A stretch of 33,878 bases of DNA from JAAEQG01 sp023133475. Lineage in GTDB: Bacteria > Planctomycetota > Phycisphaerae > UBA1845. Under the pieces are notes generated by a model, which was not told the DNA's origin, ran no database searches, and saw nothing but the letters and a program-made list of their open reading frames with translations. This document shows positions 15,887 to 23,773 of this stretch, in pieces. How positions within the stretch are numbered: the stretch's first letter is position 1; each line of letters starts with the position of its first letter. Both the position numbers and the translations under genes were made by a program. The stretch is from positions 1 through 33,878 of the forward strand of contig DAOVLE010000028.1 in the NCBI GenBank assembly GCA_030631415.1, written 5' to 3'.

Positions 15887-16198
15887 ATGAAACGAATCCT
15901 GCCTTTGATGTTATTCTTGCTTTCGATCGGTTTTGTGACTCATTTCGGTTGTGTTCAAGCCACCGCACCGGACGTGTACATCAACACCGGCCCACCTCCC
16001 GAGGACGTCAACAGCGCCCAAGTGCCCGCCACCTCAACGCACGAAGAGGCCTGTGTCGAGCTCGAGAAGGCCTACCGCCAGATTCGCTACCTGGAGCACG
16101 AAAACCACCGCCTGGCGGAAAAGGTCAAGAAAGAAAAGGAACGCGGGGACGAGTACAAGAAAAAGTACAAGCGTCTCAAAGATAAGTATGACGACTAA
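15887..16198 (+). CDS. Small envelope protein with signal sequence and coiled coil
   Basis: 103 residues. ATG 15887 has AAGGAG 6 bases upstream. The N-terminus (MKRILPLMLFLLSIGFVTHFGC) is a signal sequence ending in a Cys. The FGC context is a loose lipobox, so lipoprotein modification is possible but not certain. A Pro/Thr-rich linker follows. From about residue 52 on there is a highly charged heptad-like helix (KAYRQIRYLEHENHRLAEKV and a Lys/Glu-rich end), predicted as coiled coil. No family recognised; it may be an Lpp-like or coiled-coil envelope component. Confidence 0.7.
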   Translation: MKRILPLMLFLLSIGFVTHFGCVQATAPDVYINTGPPPEDVNSAQVPATSTHEEACVELEKAYRQIRYLEHENHRLAEKVKKEKERGDEYKKKYKRLKDKYDD

Positions 16199-16217
16199 AA
16201 ACAGGAGTCTGTAGGTC

Positions 16218-16299
16218 GGGTGGCCCATGGCTTTAGCCGTGGGGGACGCGAATTGCATCAGGTATTCGCGTCCCCCACCGCTAAAGCGGTGGGCCACCC
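16218..16299. repeat. Palindrome of the GGGTGGCCCATGG family, 36-bp arms
   Basis: Arms 16218-16253 and 16264-16299 are nearly perfect reverse complements with a 10-base loop. Each arm contains its own small palindrome (GGCTTTAGCC, CCGCTAAAGCGG). It lies between two convergent genes and may stop transcription from both, but it has no T-tract. Confidence 0.85.
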
Positions 16300-16339
16300 A
16301 TGCCTGCGCTACAAGTGACTTTGCGATGTAGCGCTAACA

Positions 16340-17491
16340 CTACAAACCAAGCAAATCCTCTCTTTCCAGGAAGCGGAGAAGCTCCCCAGCCACGATGCGA
16401 TTGCCGTTTTCGTTCCAGTGCAGAAAGACAGGGAGATATGTGGTGGTTGTGCCGGCGGACAGATCGTCGGTGGGATCATAGAGCGGGACCCCCGCGTCGG
16501 CGGCAATCTCTTCCAGCAGTCGTCGCGGGCGCGTGATATCGAGCTTCCCGAGGTCCGGGTTCTCCAACTGGATCTTCAGACGCAGGACCGATGGATTGCA
16601 TTCGTACCGTCGCGGAACCGTCAGAATCACCAGTGAGGCACCGTGCGCCGCACACAAATCGCGGATTCTCCGCACGAGTTTCGTTGTCGGCTGCTTCACC
16701 TCGTCGGCTGCTTTGGGGTCGGTGAGAAGCGAACTAAAACGGGGGTCCTTGCCAAGCTGTAACCAGCAAAAGGGGTAATGAGTAATCCGCCGAAAAGCCA
16801 CATAAGCGTGTGAATGGCATTCCATGACCTGGTTGACAAACCAGATTCCCCACGAAATCCGGTCCATCACCGATGCCTCCCTCCGGACCGGCATCCCCAT
16901 CCAGAGTTTCTTCGGTGCAAATTTTGGGGGGGACTCGGCGTTGCGGACGAAGTCACCAACAGTGCCGATGGCTATGACAACCACGTCCGGCTGGATGACG
17001 GGCAGCATCTTCTCCAGATACTGGCAGTAAGCCCACACACCCCAGCCGGCTTGGCCGCCGTTGACCACGGAGAAGGAACGATCCGGGTAGCGATTCGCCA
17101 GATCATCCTCGAGGACATTGGCGTATATCTGCTCCACGTCCAGGGCGACGTTGTCACTAAAGCTGTCACCGACGGAAAGGATGCGCCACTCGCCGGGTTG
17201 CTTCGGGCCATATTCCTTGTCGCGGGCTCGCCAACTGTTTATCGAGAACTCGTGATCACCAAAGCCGTTGTTGCAGATGATCTTTACCCCGGGCTGATAT
17301 TGGTACTTCCCAGAGTCGGTGATCTCATACATGCCGCGCAACAGCCGCTGGACAGGTTGCGGAGCCACGACGCGGAGGGCCACTTCCACCACCAGAAACG
17401 CGAGCAGCAGCAGCAGCACATCACCGGCAAAGATGCGCAGGCATCGGCTGCTGGTCAGCACGGGATTCTCAGACCGACACATCACGCACAT
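16340..17491 (-). CDS. SGNH/GDSL hydrolase-like protein partnering an MBOAT acyltransferase
   Basis: 383 residues. An N-terminal membrane anchor (GDVLLLLLAFLVVEVALRVV) is followed by an SGNH-fold domain: block I with the nucleophile Ser (LSVGDSFSDN), a Gly-containing block II region (VNGGQAGWGVW), a VVVIAIGTVGD strand where the usual Asn position reads Thr-Val, and a C-terminal HWNENGN block with the catalytic-type His. It begins 2 bases after the MBOAT gene ends. That arrangement is typical of polysaccharide O-acetylation pairs, where the MBOAT protein carries acyl groups across the membrane and the SGNH protein transfers them. Substrate is probably an exopolysaccharide (inference). Confidence 0.8.
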   Translation of the reverse strand: MCVMCRSENPVLTSSRCLRIFAGDVLLLLLAFLVVEVALRVVAPQPVQRLLRGMYEITDSGKYQYQPGVKIICNNGFGDHEFSINSWRARDKEYGPKQPGEWRILSVGDSFSDNVALDVEQIYANVLEDDLANRYPDRSFSVVNGGQAGWGVWAYCQYLEKMLPVIQPDVVVIAIGTVGDFVRNAESPPKFAPKKLWMGMPVRREASVMDRISWGIWFVNQVMECHSHAYVAFRRITHYPFCWLQLGKDPRFSSLLTDPKAADEVKQPTTKLVRRIRDLCAAHGASLVILTVPRRYECNPSVLRLKIQLENPDLGKLDITRPRRLLEEIAADAGVPLYDPTDDLSAGTTTTYLPVFLHWNENGNRIVAGELLRFLEREDLLGL

Positions 17492-17493
17492 TC

Positions 17494-19047
17494 CTAAAAG
17501 ACAAAATAGATGAAGTCAACCGGCGTGCTCGATGTCATAACTGCCAACATCAGCGCGCCGCCGAAATAAATGACGAACCGGCTCAACCGGGGGTGCACCA
17601 GCAATTGCTCGGTGATACTCGTGCGGGCCTGGACCGCTTGCACGATAAGCAGCAGAGGGATAAGCACCGCCGGAAACAGATAGGGAACCATCAAACCAGA
17701 AGCGCCGCTGAAAATCCGACTAATGATGCTCATCGCCTTGTCGAAAGTCTCTGCCCTGAAGAAAATCCACGTCAAACAGACAAGCTGGAAATTGAGGAAA
17801 GTCAAGATCAGCCAGCGAATCGGCTTAGTGGTCTGCTGCGGCTTATCGCGATGGGTCTTCCAAAGATACAGCTTGTGCAAAGTCAAAGCCAGGCCGTGGA
17901 TGCCGCCCCAGATCACAAAATTCCAGCTTGCCCCATGCCAAAGCCCTCCCAGAAGCATGGTGGCCAGCAGATTCGCCAGGGTCCTATAGCGTGTGCCTCG
18001 GGAACCGCCCAGCGATATGTAAAGGTAATCGCGGAGCCATGACGAAAGCGAAATGTGCCACCGCCGCCAGAAAAAGGTTATGTTGGTCGCAAAATACGGG
18101 CGGTTAAAGTTCAAGGGGATGTCGAAGCCGAGTATACGCGCCGCCCCAATCGCCAAGTCACTGTAGCCGGAAAAATCGCAGTATATCTGAAAGGCGAAGC
18201 AATAGGTGGCCAAAACAAGCCCCCACCAACTGTAGAGTTCCGGTTGGGCGTAAGCTTGTTCCACAATGGGCGACAGTGCGTCGGCGACGAGCAGCTTCTT
18301 GGCCATTCCCCAGATCATCAGCATGATCCCGGACTTGGCCCGGTTTATGTCGAAGGTCTGTGGTTTGTCCAGTTGTGGGAGGAAGTGGCTGGCGCGGAGG
18401 ATCGGGCCGGCCACCAATTGTGGAAAGAACGAAACGTACAGTGCCACATCGAGTATTGACTTCCGCGGTTCGCATCGGCCTCGGTATACGTCGAGCGTGT
18501 AGCTCATGGTCTGGAAGGTGTAGAAGGAGATGCCCAGTGGAAGAATAATCGAGAGTGGCCCTATCTCGATCTGTAGACCCGTGACCCCCAGCAGAGCCTC
18601 GACGTTCGCCAGGATGAAGTTCGTGTATTTGAAGACGCCCAGGACCCCAAGGTTGCCCATCATGCTGAAGACCAGGAAGAGCCGACGTCTTGCACGGCTG
18701 GTAGCGTCGTGGATGGCCCGGGCGCAGAAGAAGTCCAATACCGTGCTGAAAAGCAGCAAGCTGGTGAAAGGCCACCGCCATGCACTATAGAACAGCAGGC
18801 TGGCAGTGGTCAGCAGCACCTTCCGGGCGATAGCCTCGGAGCCTCGTGCCCGCAGACCCACCACCAAAGCCAAACAGAGCACAATGAATACAGTGGCGAT
18901 GATGGAGCCCACCGAAGCGTTGTACTGAATGATTGGGAAAGCCAAACCCACCAACAGGACAGGCCAACGCAACAGACGTGGCGCCCGAAAGTACTGGGTG
19001 ACCACCACGGCAAAGAATATGATGAAATCGAGCGAATTGAACAGCAC
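17494..19047 (-). CDS. MBOAT-family membrane-bound O-acyltransferase (AlgI-like)
   Basis: 517 residues, about ten or more membrane helices. Typical MBOAT signatures are present: LPLGISFYTFQTMSYTLDVYRG, NRPYFATNITFFWRRWHISL with SSWLRDYLYISLGGSRG, and LLGGLWHGASWNFVIWGGIHG, which holds the conserved catalytic His. AlgI, DltB and PatA-like proteins share these features. The protein moves acetyl groups from a cytoplasmic donor to the outer face of the membrane. The downstream SGNH gene is its likely partner. No alginate or teichoic acid genes are nearby, so the acceptor is unknown. Confidence 0.93.
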   Translation of the reverse strand: MLFNSLDFIIFFAVVVTQYFRAPRLLRWPVLLVGLAFPIIQYNASVGSIIATVFIVLCLALVVGLRARGSEAIARKVLLTTASLLFYSAWRWPFTSLLLFSTVLDFFCARAIHDATSRARRRLFLVFSMMGNLGVLGVFKYTNFILANVEALLGVTGLQIEIGPLSIILPLGISFYTFQTMSYTLDVYRGRCEPRKSILDVALYVSFFPQLVAGPILRASHFLPQLDKPQTFDINRAKSGIMLMIWGMAKKLLVADALSPIVEQAYAQPELYSWWGLVLATYCFAFQIYCDFSGYSDLAIGAARILGFDIPLNFNRPYFATNITFFWRRWHISLSSWLRDYLYISLGGSRGTRYRTLANLLATMLLGGLWHGASWNFVIWGGIHGLALTLHKLYLWKTHRDKPQQTTKPIRWLILTFLNFQLVCLTWIFFRAETFDKAMSIISRIFSGASGLMVPYLFPAVLIPLLLIVQAVQARTSITEQLLVHPRLSRFVIYFGGALMLAVMTSSTPVDFIYFVF

Positions 19048-19391
19048 GGTAGTTCCTCACGATGTCGGCAAGGTTGACTTTCTCGTGCAAACCCCCGGTT
19101 TGACCGCATCTTCGGGGCATTGCTCAAAGGCAAGGCAGCTAAGCAGAAGTTCGGGTGGGTTGCAGTTGTAGGGCGGGTTTTACCCGCCGTTCGGTCCAAA
19201 GTCCAAAGTCAGTGAAGAAGGCGGGTGGAACCCACCCTACGCCTGCTTCCTCTCACACAATCCTCTTATACCACATATTCGAGCTGTATAAAACCAGTTG
19301 TAGGGCGGGTTCTACCCGCCATTCGGCCCAAAGTCCAAAGTCAGTGAAGAAGGCAGGTGGAACGCCGGCGCTTGACCGTGCCACCCTCCGC
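19048..19391. repeat. Intergenic region with a tandem pair of tagggcggg repeats
   Basis: Two near-identical copies, about 19164-19232 and 19295-19363, start GTTGTAGGGCGGGTT, then carry TCCAAAGTCCAAAGTCAGTG, then GGCGGGTGGAAC or GGCAGGTGGAAC. The start-to-start distance is 131 bases. No gene is seen. A weak similarity of CTTGACCGTGCCACCCTCC (19372-19390) to the element at 31720-31740 is noted. Confidence 0.6.
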
Positions 19392-19419
19392 TTGACAGTC
19401 GTTGATCCGCGAGTATCAT
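19392..19419 (+). promoter_or_regulatory. Strong sigma70-like promoter of the three-gene cassette
   Basis: Perfect TTGACA (19392-19397), a 16-base spacer and TATCAT (19414-19419, 5/6). It is the best promoter match in the window. The start of transcription would be near 19426, about 135 bases before the first gene. An in-frame ATG at 19418 lies in the -10 box, so it cannot be the start; this supports ATG 19562. Confidence 0.55.
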
Positions 19420-19561
19420 GAGGGTCATACGTTGCGTCCGGTGGCGCTCGTTTTGCCGCCGTCAGGTTCATCGTGGTCGGCCAGCCCAAGAAGCCGACGC
19501 GTGCCATGTTGTAAGCAGACAGGGACGAGCAAACCCAGGCACAAGAGTGGAGTCGACGACG

Positions 19562-20347
19562 ATGGCAATAGATGAAGTCTTTCCGAACCCGACCGTGAAG
19601 AAGGTCATCTTCCAAGTGCATTTCCCGAACCTGTTCTCAATGGAGAGCTTGGTCGGTGAGTACCAGCGTCGGATCATGGAGCGTTTTCCAGAATCCAAGC
19701 TCAAGTTTTCGAGGCACTTGGTTATCGCCCATGATGTCAGCGGGGTGAGTTCCGAGCGGCAAAAGAGCGATGTGGCGGAGAGTGAACCCACAGAGAAATT
19801 CTGGAATTTCAGTTCCCCGGAGGGGGTTGTGCTCAATGTTTACACCTCGTCACTGGACATGACGTCCATAAAGCACAAGACCTACGCGAACCCGAATCAC
19901 GAAGACGGATTCAGAGATGCCATAGAGTTCGCCGTTGGCAACTTCTTGGAAGTAACGGGCATCCCGCTGTTTAGCAGGATTGGACTGCGGTACATCGACG
20001 AGTGTCCGGTTCCCGGAAAGGACACTCTGCAGTTCCGCAAGTACTATAAGACGACGTTGTGCTTGGATCGGTTTCCCCTGGAAGACGCGCTTGAGTTTCA
20101 ACTGCTTGCACGCGTCACCCGAGGCGAGCATTTTCTCACCTTTCGCGAGAGTCTTAAGGGCTTAGGCGACGAAGCGAAGCTGGTTCTGGACTTCGACGGC
20201 TACGCCGAGAAAGTTCGCACTTCGGAGTATCTGTCAGTTACGGACCGGTTGCATAGGATAATCCTGGAGGAGTTCGAGGAATCCATCAAGGAACCGGTGT
20301 ACAAGTACATGAGACAGGCCCCGGAGGACGACGATGACACCGCCTGA
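19562..20347 (+). CDS. TIGR04255-like family protein, first gene of cassette
   Basis: 261 residues from ATG 19562, with GGAG 9 bases upstream. The N-terminal pattern (VFPNPTVKKVIFQVHFPNLF) and the middle FSRIGLRYIDECPVPG fit the sporadically distributed TIGR04255 family. This assignment is from memory of the family pattern. No catalytic motif or membrane segment is visible, so the protein is soluble. The family has no established function that I know of; members appear patchily and often beside small unknown genes, which fits an accessory or conflict role. The C-terminal Asp-rich end (EDDDDTA) overlaps the next start by 14 bases. Base composition looks less GC-rich than in the flanking genes. 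Confidence 0.7.
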   Translation: MAIDEVFPNPTVKKVIFQVHFPNLFSMESLVGEYQRRIMERFPESKLKFSRHLVIAHDVSGVSSERQKSDVAESEPTEKFWNFSSPEGVVLNVYTSSLDMTSIKHKTYANPNHEDGFRDAIEFAVGNFLEVTGIPLFSRIGLRYIDECPVPGKDTLQFRKYYKTTLCLDRFPLEDALEFQLLARVTRGEHFLTFRESLKGLGDEAKLVLDFDGYAEKVRTSEYLSVTDRLHRIILEEFEESIKEPVYKYMRQAPEDDDDTA

Positions 20348-20558
20348 CGCATTGTCTGAACAGGACACCGGATACACGATCCCGCCGTCGAGAACCCAGA
20401 CCGTCAACTTCGACCGGTTCACGATCAAGGTGCGACTGACAGCCGATGGCAGATTCCTTGACATCGTCGAGGTTGCGATCTCGAAAGACTTCCGTTCTTC
20501 GCAGCAGAAGAGAGCCTCACACGGCTATCATGACGTCTCTGATCTGTACGAGTCGTGA
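20334..20558 (+). CDS. 74-residue protein of unknown function, second gene of cassette
   Basis: Small soluble acidic/basic mixed protein with a possible beta hairpin (FDRFTIKVRLTADGRFLDIVEVAISKDF, split here as two strands), then a His/Ser-rich tail. ATG 20334 has GGAGG 6 bases upstream, inside the preceding gene, and overlaps its end by 14 bases. Its stop shares bases with the GTG of the next gene (GTGA). Both overlaps show a tight translational unit. No family recognised. Confidence 0.65.
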   Translation: MTPPDALSEQDTGYTIPPSRTQTVNFDRFTIKVRLTADGRFLDIVEVAISKDFRSSQQKRASHGYHDVSDLYES

Positions 20559-21202
20559 CACGCAAGCCTATGTCGTTCTATCAGTATCAGCCAGATAACG
20601 CACTGAGGTTAGGCGACGTGGTGCGAGGCTTCCCGTTGAGCGCCGCTCACATCAAGCGGCCGGCCGTAACTGAGACGCTGAGAGAGTATCAAATAGACGT
20701 CAGCCAACCCGAGTTCGGCGTCATCATGACGCCCTGTTGCTCGATCGGCGACAAGATGCTGTTGCTAACTCCTTTGCTGCAGGTGCGTTCCACCTTCTAC
20801 AACAACCCTTACCTGGCTAAGGATTTACTGCGTGTCAATCGGCCGATGACTCCGGAGCAGAGTGTTTCTCCCACACAGTGGGAGAGAATGACGCCATCAG
20901 ATCGCGAACGGCGCTTCGACATGTCGAAGCCTGAGAGCTTGGCATTCGTCGACCTTTTCGTCTACGCTGCGCACGACCTGCTGCCACGGTACGAAATCCA
21001 TTTGCGAGACGGGCAGCGTAAGACCGGGTTCTACATGGTTGACTTTCGGCTGACGTGTCACGTCAAGTGCGACAAGGTGGCCAACGCCAAGCAGGCGCCC
21101 GTGGAAGCAAAGGTCCTGCAATTGACCATAGATGCGAGGGGCGATCTGCGGGACAAGGTTGCCGCCTTCTACGCCCGAGTGCCTCGGGAGGACGAAGTCT
21201 GA
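20555..21202 (+). CDS. 215-residue protein with CCS motif, third gene of cassette
   Basis: Begins at GTG 20555 (coupled by a GTGA overlap) or at ATG 20570; neither has a clear ribosome site. The N-terminal region (RLGDVVRGFPLSAAH) leads to FGVIMTPCCSIGDKMLLLTPL. That strand-turn arrangement, with Cys in the turn, recalls uncharacterised proteins having an S/TQxCD motif. The similarity is a pattern resemblance, not an identification. Further Cys (LTCHVKCDK) could form a metal site with the first pair. No membrane segment. The gene ends right at a junction with a truncated nucleotidyltransferase on the other strand. Confidence 0.65.
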   Translation: MTRKPMSFYQYQPDNALRLGDVVRGFPLSAAHIKRPAVTETLREYQIDVSQPEFGVIMTPCCSIGDKMLLLTPLLQVRSTFYNNPYLAKDLLRVNRPMTPEQSVSPTQWERMTPSDRERRFDMSKPESLAFVDLFVYAAHDLLPRYEIHLRDGQRKTGFYMVDFRLTCHVKCDKVANAKQAPVEAKVLQLTIDARGDLRDKVAAFYARVPREDEV

Positions 21203-21301
21203 CCGTGCGCGGGTCTGTGAGCCGAACAGGATGATTCGCGTGGGCTTGAACGACGCCACCAGCCGTCGCGTGGCCTCCTTCAAAATGTGCCCAGTCACCA
21301 T
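21200..21301 (-). pseudogene. Truncated MNT-type nucleotidyltransferase (5' fragment)
   Basis: ATG 21301 on the minus strand has a GAGAGG ribosome site 5 bases upstream and encodes about 33 residues. These are a helix (GHILKEATRRLVASF) and the strand/turn PTRIILFGSQTRARSD, the beginning of the minimal nucleotidyltransferase fold (usual form ILFGSxARGxxxxDSDxDLLV). After ARSD the frame runs into antisense of the preceding gene, so the catalytic DxD and everything beyond is missing. Such proteins normally pair with HEPN proteins in toxin-antitoxin modules. The break coincides with the end of the three-gene cassette. Confidence 0.6.
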
Positions 21302-21515
21302 CGCTACCTCTCCATAATCGCCACCCAGACTGCGGCATCAACGGGCCAGACACATGCTACCGGGTGGCTCGTCCGGGAGTCAAATGGGCGAGCCTCCGTC
21401 AAGTGCCGGTGGATGAGCATCAAGATCGCGAGCGAATTCCGAGCCGCGACCGTCAGGGGTGGAACCCGCCCTACGCCTGCTCGAAGCTATAGGGTGTGTG
21501 TCGGATCGGCTCCGG
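21302..21515. other. Intergenic region after the nucleotidyltransferase remnant
   Basis: Nothing coding recognised. Positions about 21458-21482 are a half-copy of the tagggcggg repeat (GGTGGAACCCGCCCTACGCCTGC), single-armed here. Confidence 0.4.
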
Positions 21516-22325
21516 TCAATGTCGCGGTGCCAGAGGGGCGATGAAAATCGTTTCGCCCGCTTCGTCCTCCAGGCGGATGGAGGGTAATCCGCTGGTGGTC
21601 AGGGCGAAGCTGGCCCGGTTTTTCCCGTTCTTGTCACCCATCCGCAGGGAGCAGATGCCGTCTCGGTTGGCTGTCAGGGCGATCTGCGGTTTCCCGGTGG
21701 TGTGCCCAAGCCGGATGGTGGAGGTTCCGTCCGGGTTACTGGTTAGCCCTATGTGTGGGTTTCCTTGCTTGCCGTTGAGGCGGATTCGAGGGGTTCCGTC
21801 TGCCTGAACGTGCACGGCAACTCGTTGCATGCCGGCTTGGTCCGCAATCTCGATGCTCGCCCCGCCGTCGGCCAATTGCCGCAGACGAATTCGGCTATGC
21901 CCGTGGGCGTCGGATAGTTCGATAGCCGGCTGACCGGTGGGATCGAGTGCCACCGCTGCTCGGCTATTGCCCTTCTCGTCGCGGAGTTGGATTTTGGGTC
22001 GGCCTTTGGTTCCGACGTCGATCGCCAGGCGTGGGCGCCCGGCACCGTCGTGGAGGTGAAGCACGGGTGTGCCATCTTCACGCAGCGCCAGCACTACGCG
22101 AGGCCCTTCATTCTTGCCGAGGAAAACTATGGCAGGCGCCCCACTGGAGGAGACATCCAACAACAGGCGTGGTTGCCCATGGCTGTCAACCACCTCAAAA
22201 CGCCGGGCTTGGATCACTGCGGGGGCTTCCGCCTTGCGGTCAGCCAACCCGGTATTCACCAACGCCCCACCGATGCACGAAGCAACCAACATGCCCACCG
22301 GCAACCAGAAACGTTGAGTCTTCAT
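21516..22325 (-). CDS. Signal-anchored protein made of short beta repeats
   Basis: 269 residues from ATG 22325, preceded by an AGGGGG-type ribosome site. The frame upstream of it is repeat and antisense sequence. The N-terminal signal/anchor (FWLPVGMLVASCIGGALVNTGLA) is followed by RRFEVVDSHGQPRLLLDV. After that come about nine imperfect units of roughly 20-24 residues with the pattern G-x-P-x-I-x-L-x-D/N-x-x-G-x-x-R (for example DGTPRIRLNGKQGNPHIGL). They predict a repeated beta-strand solenoid. Similar repeat proteins of unknown role occur in planctomycetes. It may be the last member of a unit with the two minus-strand genes upstream. Confidence 0.75.
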   Translation of the reverse strand: MKTQRFWLPVGMLVASCIGGALVNTGLADRKAEAPAVIQARRFEVVDSHGQPRLLLDVSSSGAPAIVFLGKNEGPRVVLALREDGTPVLHLHDGAGRPRLAIDVGTKGRPKIQLRDEKGNSRAAVALDPTGQPAIELSDAHGHSRIRLRQLADGGASIEIADQAGMQRVAVHVQADGTPRIRLNGKQGNPHIGLTSNPDGTSTIRLGHTTGKPQIALTANRDGICSLRMGDKNGKNRASFALTTSGLPSIRLEDEAGETIFIAPLAPRH

Positions 22326-22346
22326 TACCAAAAACCCCCTTAACAA

Positions 22347-22399
22347 TAGGGCGGGTTCCACCCGCCGTGACAGGCCAAAGGCGGGTACAACCCGCCCTA
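22347..22399. repeat. GTAGGGCGGG-family palindrome
   Basis: Arms 22347-22366 and 22380-22399 match with one mismatch and a 13-base loop (contains GTGACAGGCC). It sits between two minus-strand genes. Confidence 0.85.
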
Positions 22400-22437
22400 A
22401 TGTTGTCATTACACGATTTGCCGGCTCTGCGCTCCCG

Positions 22438-23055
22438 TCAAGGCCGCCTCCCCGCCCGCCCGCCGCCCCCCCAACCCCGCCCCCCAGACCCTGGTCCCGG
22501 GAACTCGATGCCGCGCTCAGCGGCACGCTTGCGCAGGGCGGACATGTAGGCCATACGCTGGGCCATCTGGTCAGGATTCCGTGATTCAGAGTTTGCCTTG
22601 CGTTCCTGCTTGGTGCGGCTCCGGAATCGATCGCGAAAGTTCTCCCGTCGTTGTTTTTCATCCGGGCGATTCTCGTTGCGACTACGCTCCCATTCGCGCA
22701 TTCGCTCTTGAAACTCGTCGATATGCCTGTCGAGAACTGCCTGCTTATCTTCGTCCGTCGCGGCGAAATACTCGCCCATGCGGTCCCGCATTCGAGAGCG
22801 CATCACTTCACGCATGTTTTGCCTCAACTCCCGGCGTTGTTCATCGGTTAGTTCCCCCGAGCGCAGCATTTCGCGCAACTCCAACGGGTTGGCGGCTTTG
22901 GCTTTCAGCGCTTCGACCGACAATGTGCCCGGTAGCGTTGTTTCCTCCGGTGGGGTTGCCTGATTCAACAGAACCCATACCACCGTGATGACGACAAACA
23001 ATGTCGCCACACCGCAGGCGACCATCTTTTTAGAGGTCAGGTTTCCAAGAGTCAT
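22438..23055 (-). CDS. Membrane-anchored, highly charged helical protein
   Basis: 205 residues. One N-terminal membrane helix (MVACGVATLFVVITVVWVLL) is followed by a short linker. A long Arg/Glu-rich helical segment (about residues 45-170) contains LTDEQRRELRQNMREVMRSR, and the protein ends in a Gly/Arg tail. The segment resembles Spy/CpxP-like or planctomycete helical proteins only in composition. No function can be assigned. It begins 11 bases after the prepilin-like gene ends, so the two are likely cotranscribed. Confidence 0.75.
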   Translation of the reverse strand: MTLGNLTSKKMVACGVATLFVVITVVWVLLNQATPPEETTLPGTLSVEALKAKAANPLELREMLRSGELTDEQRRELRQNMREVMRSRMRDRMGEYFAATDEDKQAVLDRHIDEFQERMREWERSRNENRPDEKQRRENFRDRFRSRTKQERKANSESRNPDQMAQRMAYMSALRKRAAERGIEFPGPGSGGRGWGGGGRAGRRP

Positions 23056-23066
23056 CGCATGCCTCC

Positions 23067-23654
23067 CTAGTTTTCAAAGTCCGTGACGTGCCCGTCGCTG
23101 TACAGGTATCGTCTGGCGCCCGGTGTTCCGGCGTCACCATGGAAATTGTCGTAGTCCCTCATGATCCAGATTGTGTTGTCGGGAATCGGCTGCCCGGTGA
23201 AGTTGCTAAACTGTGCCGCGACTTCGGCGATGGTTCTGCCCCCCATGGGTGGCCTCCAGCGATACTCGTAACTGGACCGTTCCGACTCGAAATAGCTCAG
23301 CCCGTTGTTCGGATCGAGACGAACAACCCCCGATTTGTCCTTGGGGCAGTGAAACACCTCCGGAGCGCCCCCGGTATGCGTCAGCAGCACGTCGGCGATG
23401 AAAATCGGTTTCTCGGTCTGAAGCGGCGAGGGGCCGGTGGACGGCATGAAGGATGCGTAGGGCAGCCGATCGTTGTTTTCGGAAAGGTACGCCTGGAAGG
23501 CAACCCCAATCTGTCGGAGGTTGGATGCACACGCCACCAGCGTGGCTTGAACCCGAGCCTTCCGCAAACTTGGCAGAAGAATGGAAATAAGCAGGGCCAG
23601 AACTGATATCACAACGAGCAGTTCGACTAACGTAAAGGATTTGCGTTTTGTCAT
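23067..23654 (-). CDS. Prepilin-like protein (type II secretion/pseudopilin-type N-terminus)
   Basis: 195 residues. The N-terminus MTKRKSFTLVELLVVISVLALL is the classical prepilin peptidase site (K-S-F-T-L-V-E, cleavage before Phe) with the following hydrophobic helix. The next stretch LLPSLRKARVQATLVACASNLRQIG is the conserved start of the H-x9-DG-type planctomycete pseudopilins. The C-terminal half ends in RRYLYSDGHVTDFEN, the usual DGHV end of these proteins. It is probably part of a pilus-like or secretion pseudopilus, or an isolated paralogue; planctomycetes carry many. Ribosome site GAGGAG 7 bases before ATG 23654. Confidence 0.92.
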   Translation of the reverse strand: MTKRKSFTLVELLVVISVLALLISILLPSLRKARVQATLVACASNLRQIGVAFQAYLSENNDRLPYASFMPSTGPSPLQTEKPIFIADVLLTHTGGAPEVFHCPKDKSGVVRLDPNNGLSYFESERSSYEYRWRPPMGGRTIAEVAAQFSNFTGQPIPDNTIWIMRDYDNFHGDAGTPGARRYLYSDGHVTDFEN

Positions 23655-23679
23655 GGATCAACTCCTCGTAGCGTAACGC

Positions 23680-23685
23680 ATTATA
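23680..23685 (-). promoter_or_regulatory. -10 box of the prepilin gene
   Basis: Perfect TATAAT on the minus strand (plus-strand ATTATA 23680-23685), about 26 bases before the ATG and just upstream of GAGGAG. No clear -35 was found at the usual distance, so an activator or a weak -35 is possible. Confidence 0.4.
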
Positions 23686-23773
23686 CACGATAATCGCCTT
23701 GCCCCCAGACATCCTGGCCTCATGGGCAAGAAAAATGGCGGTTTTTCCGGTCAGCAATCACCCGCAATGGGGC

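Noticed and set aside
16218..16299. Bidirectional rho-independent terminator
   Set aside because: Position is suitable, but there is no T-tract on either side and the same element occurs between co-directional genes and inside a CDS, so it is listed as a repeat.
19164..19363. Possible CRISPR-like array in the tandem repeats
   Set aside because: Only two units, of about 69 bp and palindromic, with relatives all over the window; no spacer regularity and no cas genes.
19388..19507. Minus-strand start MARVGFLGWPTTMNL resembling a Rossmann dehydrogenase N-terminus
   Set aside because: The similarity is limited to about 15 residues, the Gly pattern is wrong, and the frame continues into repeat sequence. 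It could be a remnant but cannot be supported.
19418..19561. In-frame ATG at 19418 extending the TIGR04255-like protein by 48 residues
   Set aside because: The ATG lies in the -10 box of the promoter, the extra residues are Arg/Cys-rich without family character, and ATG 19562 has a good ribosome site.
22326..22661. N-terminal extension of the beta-repeat protein
   Set aside because: Runs through a palindromic repeat and the antisense of the next gene; the signal peptide begins at ATG 22325.
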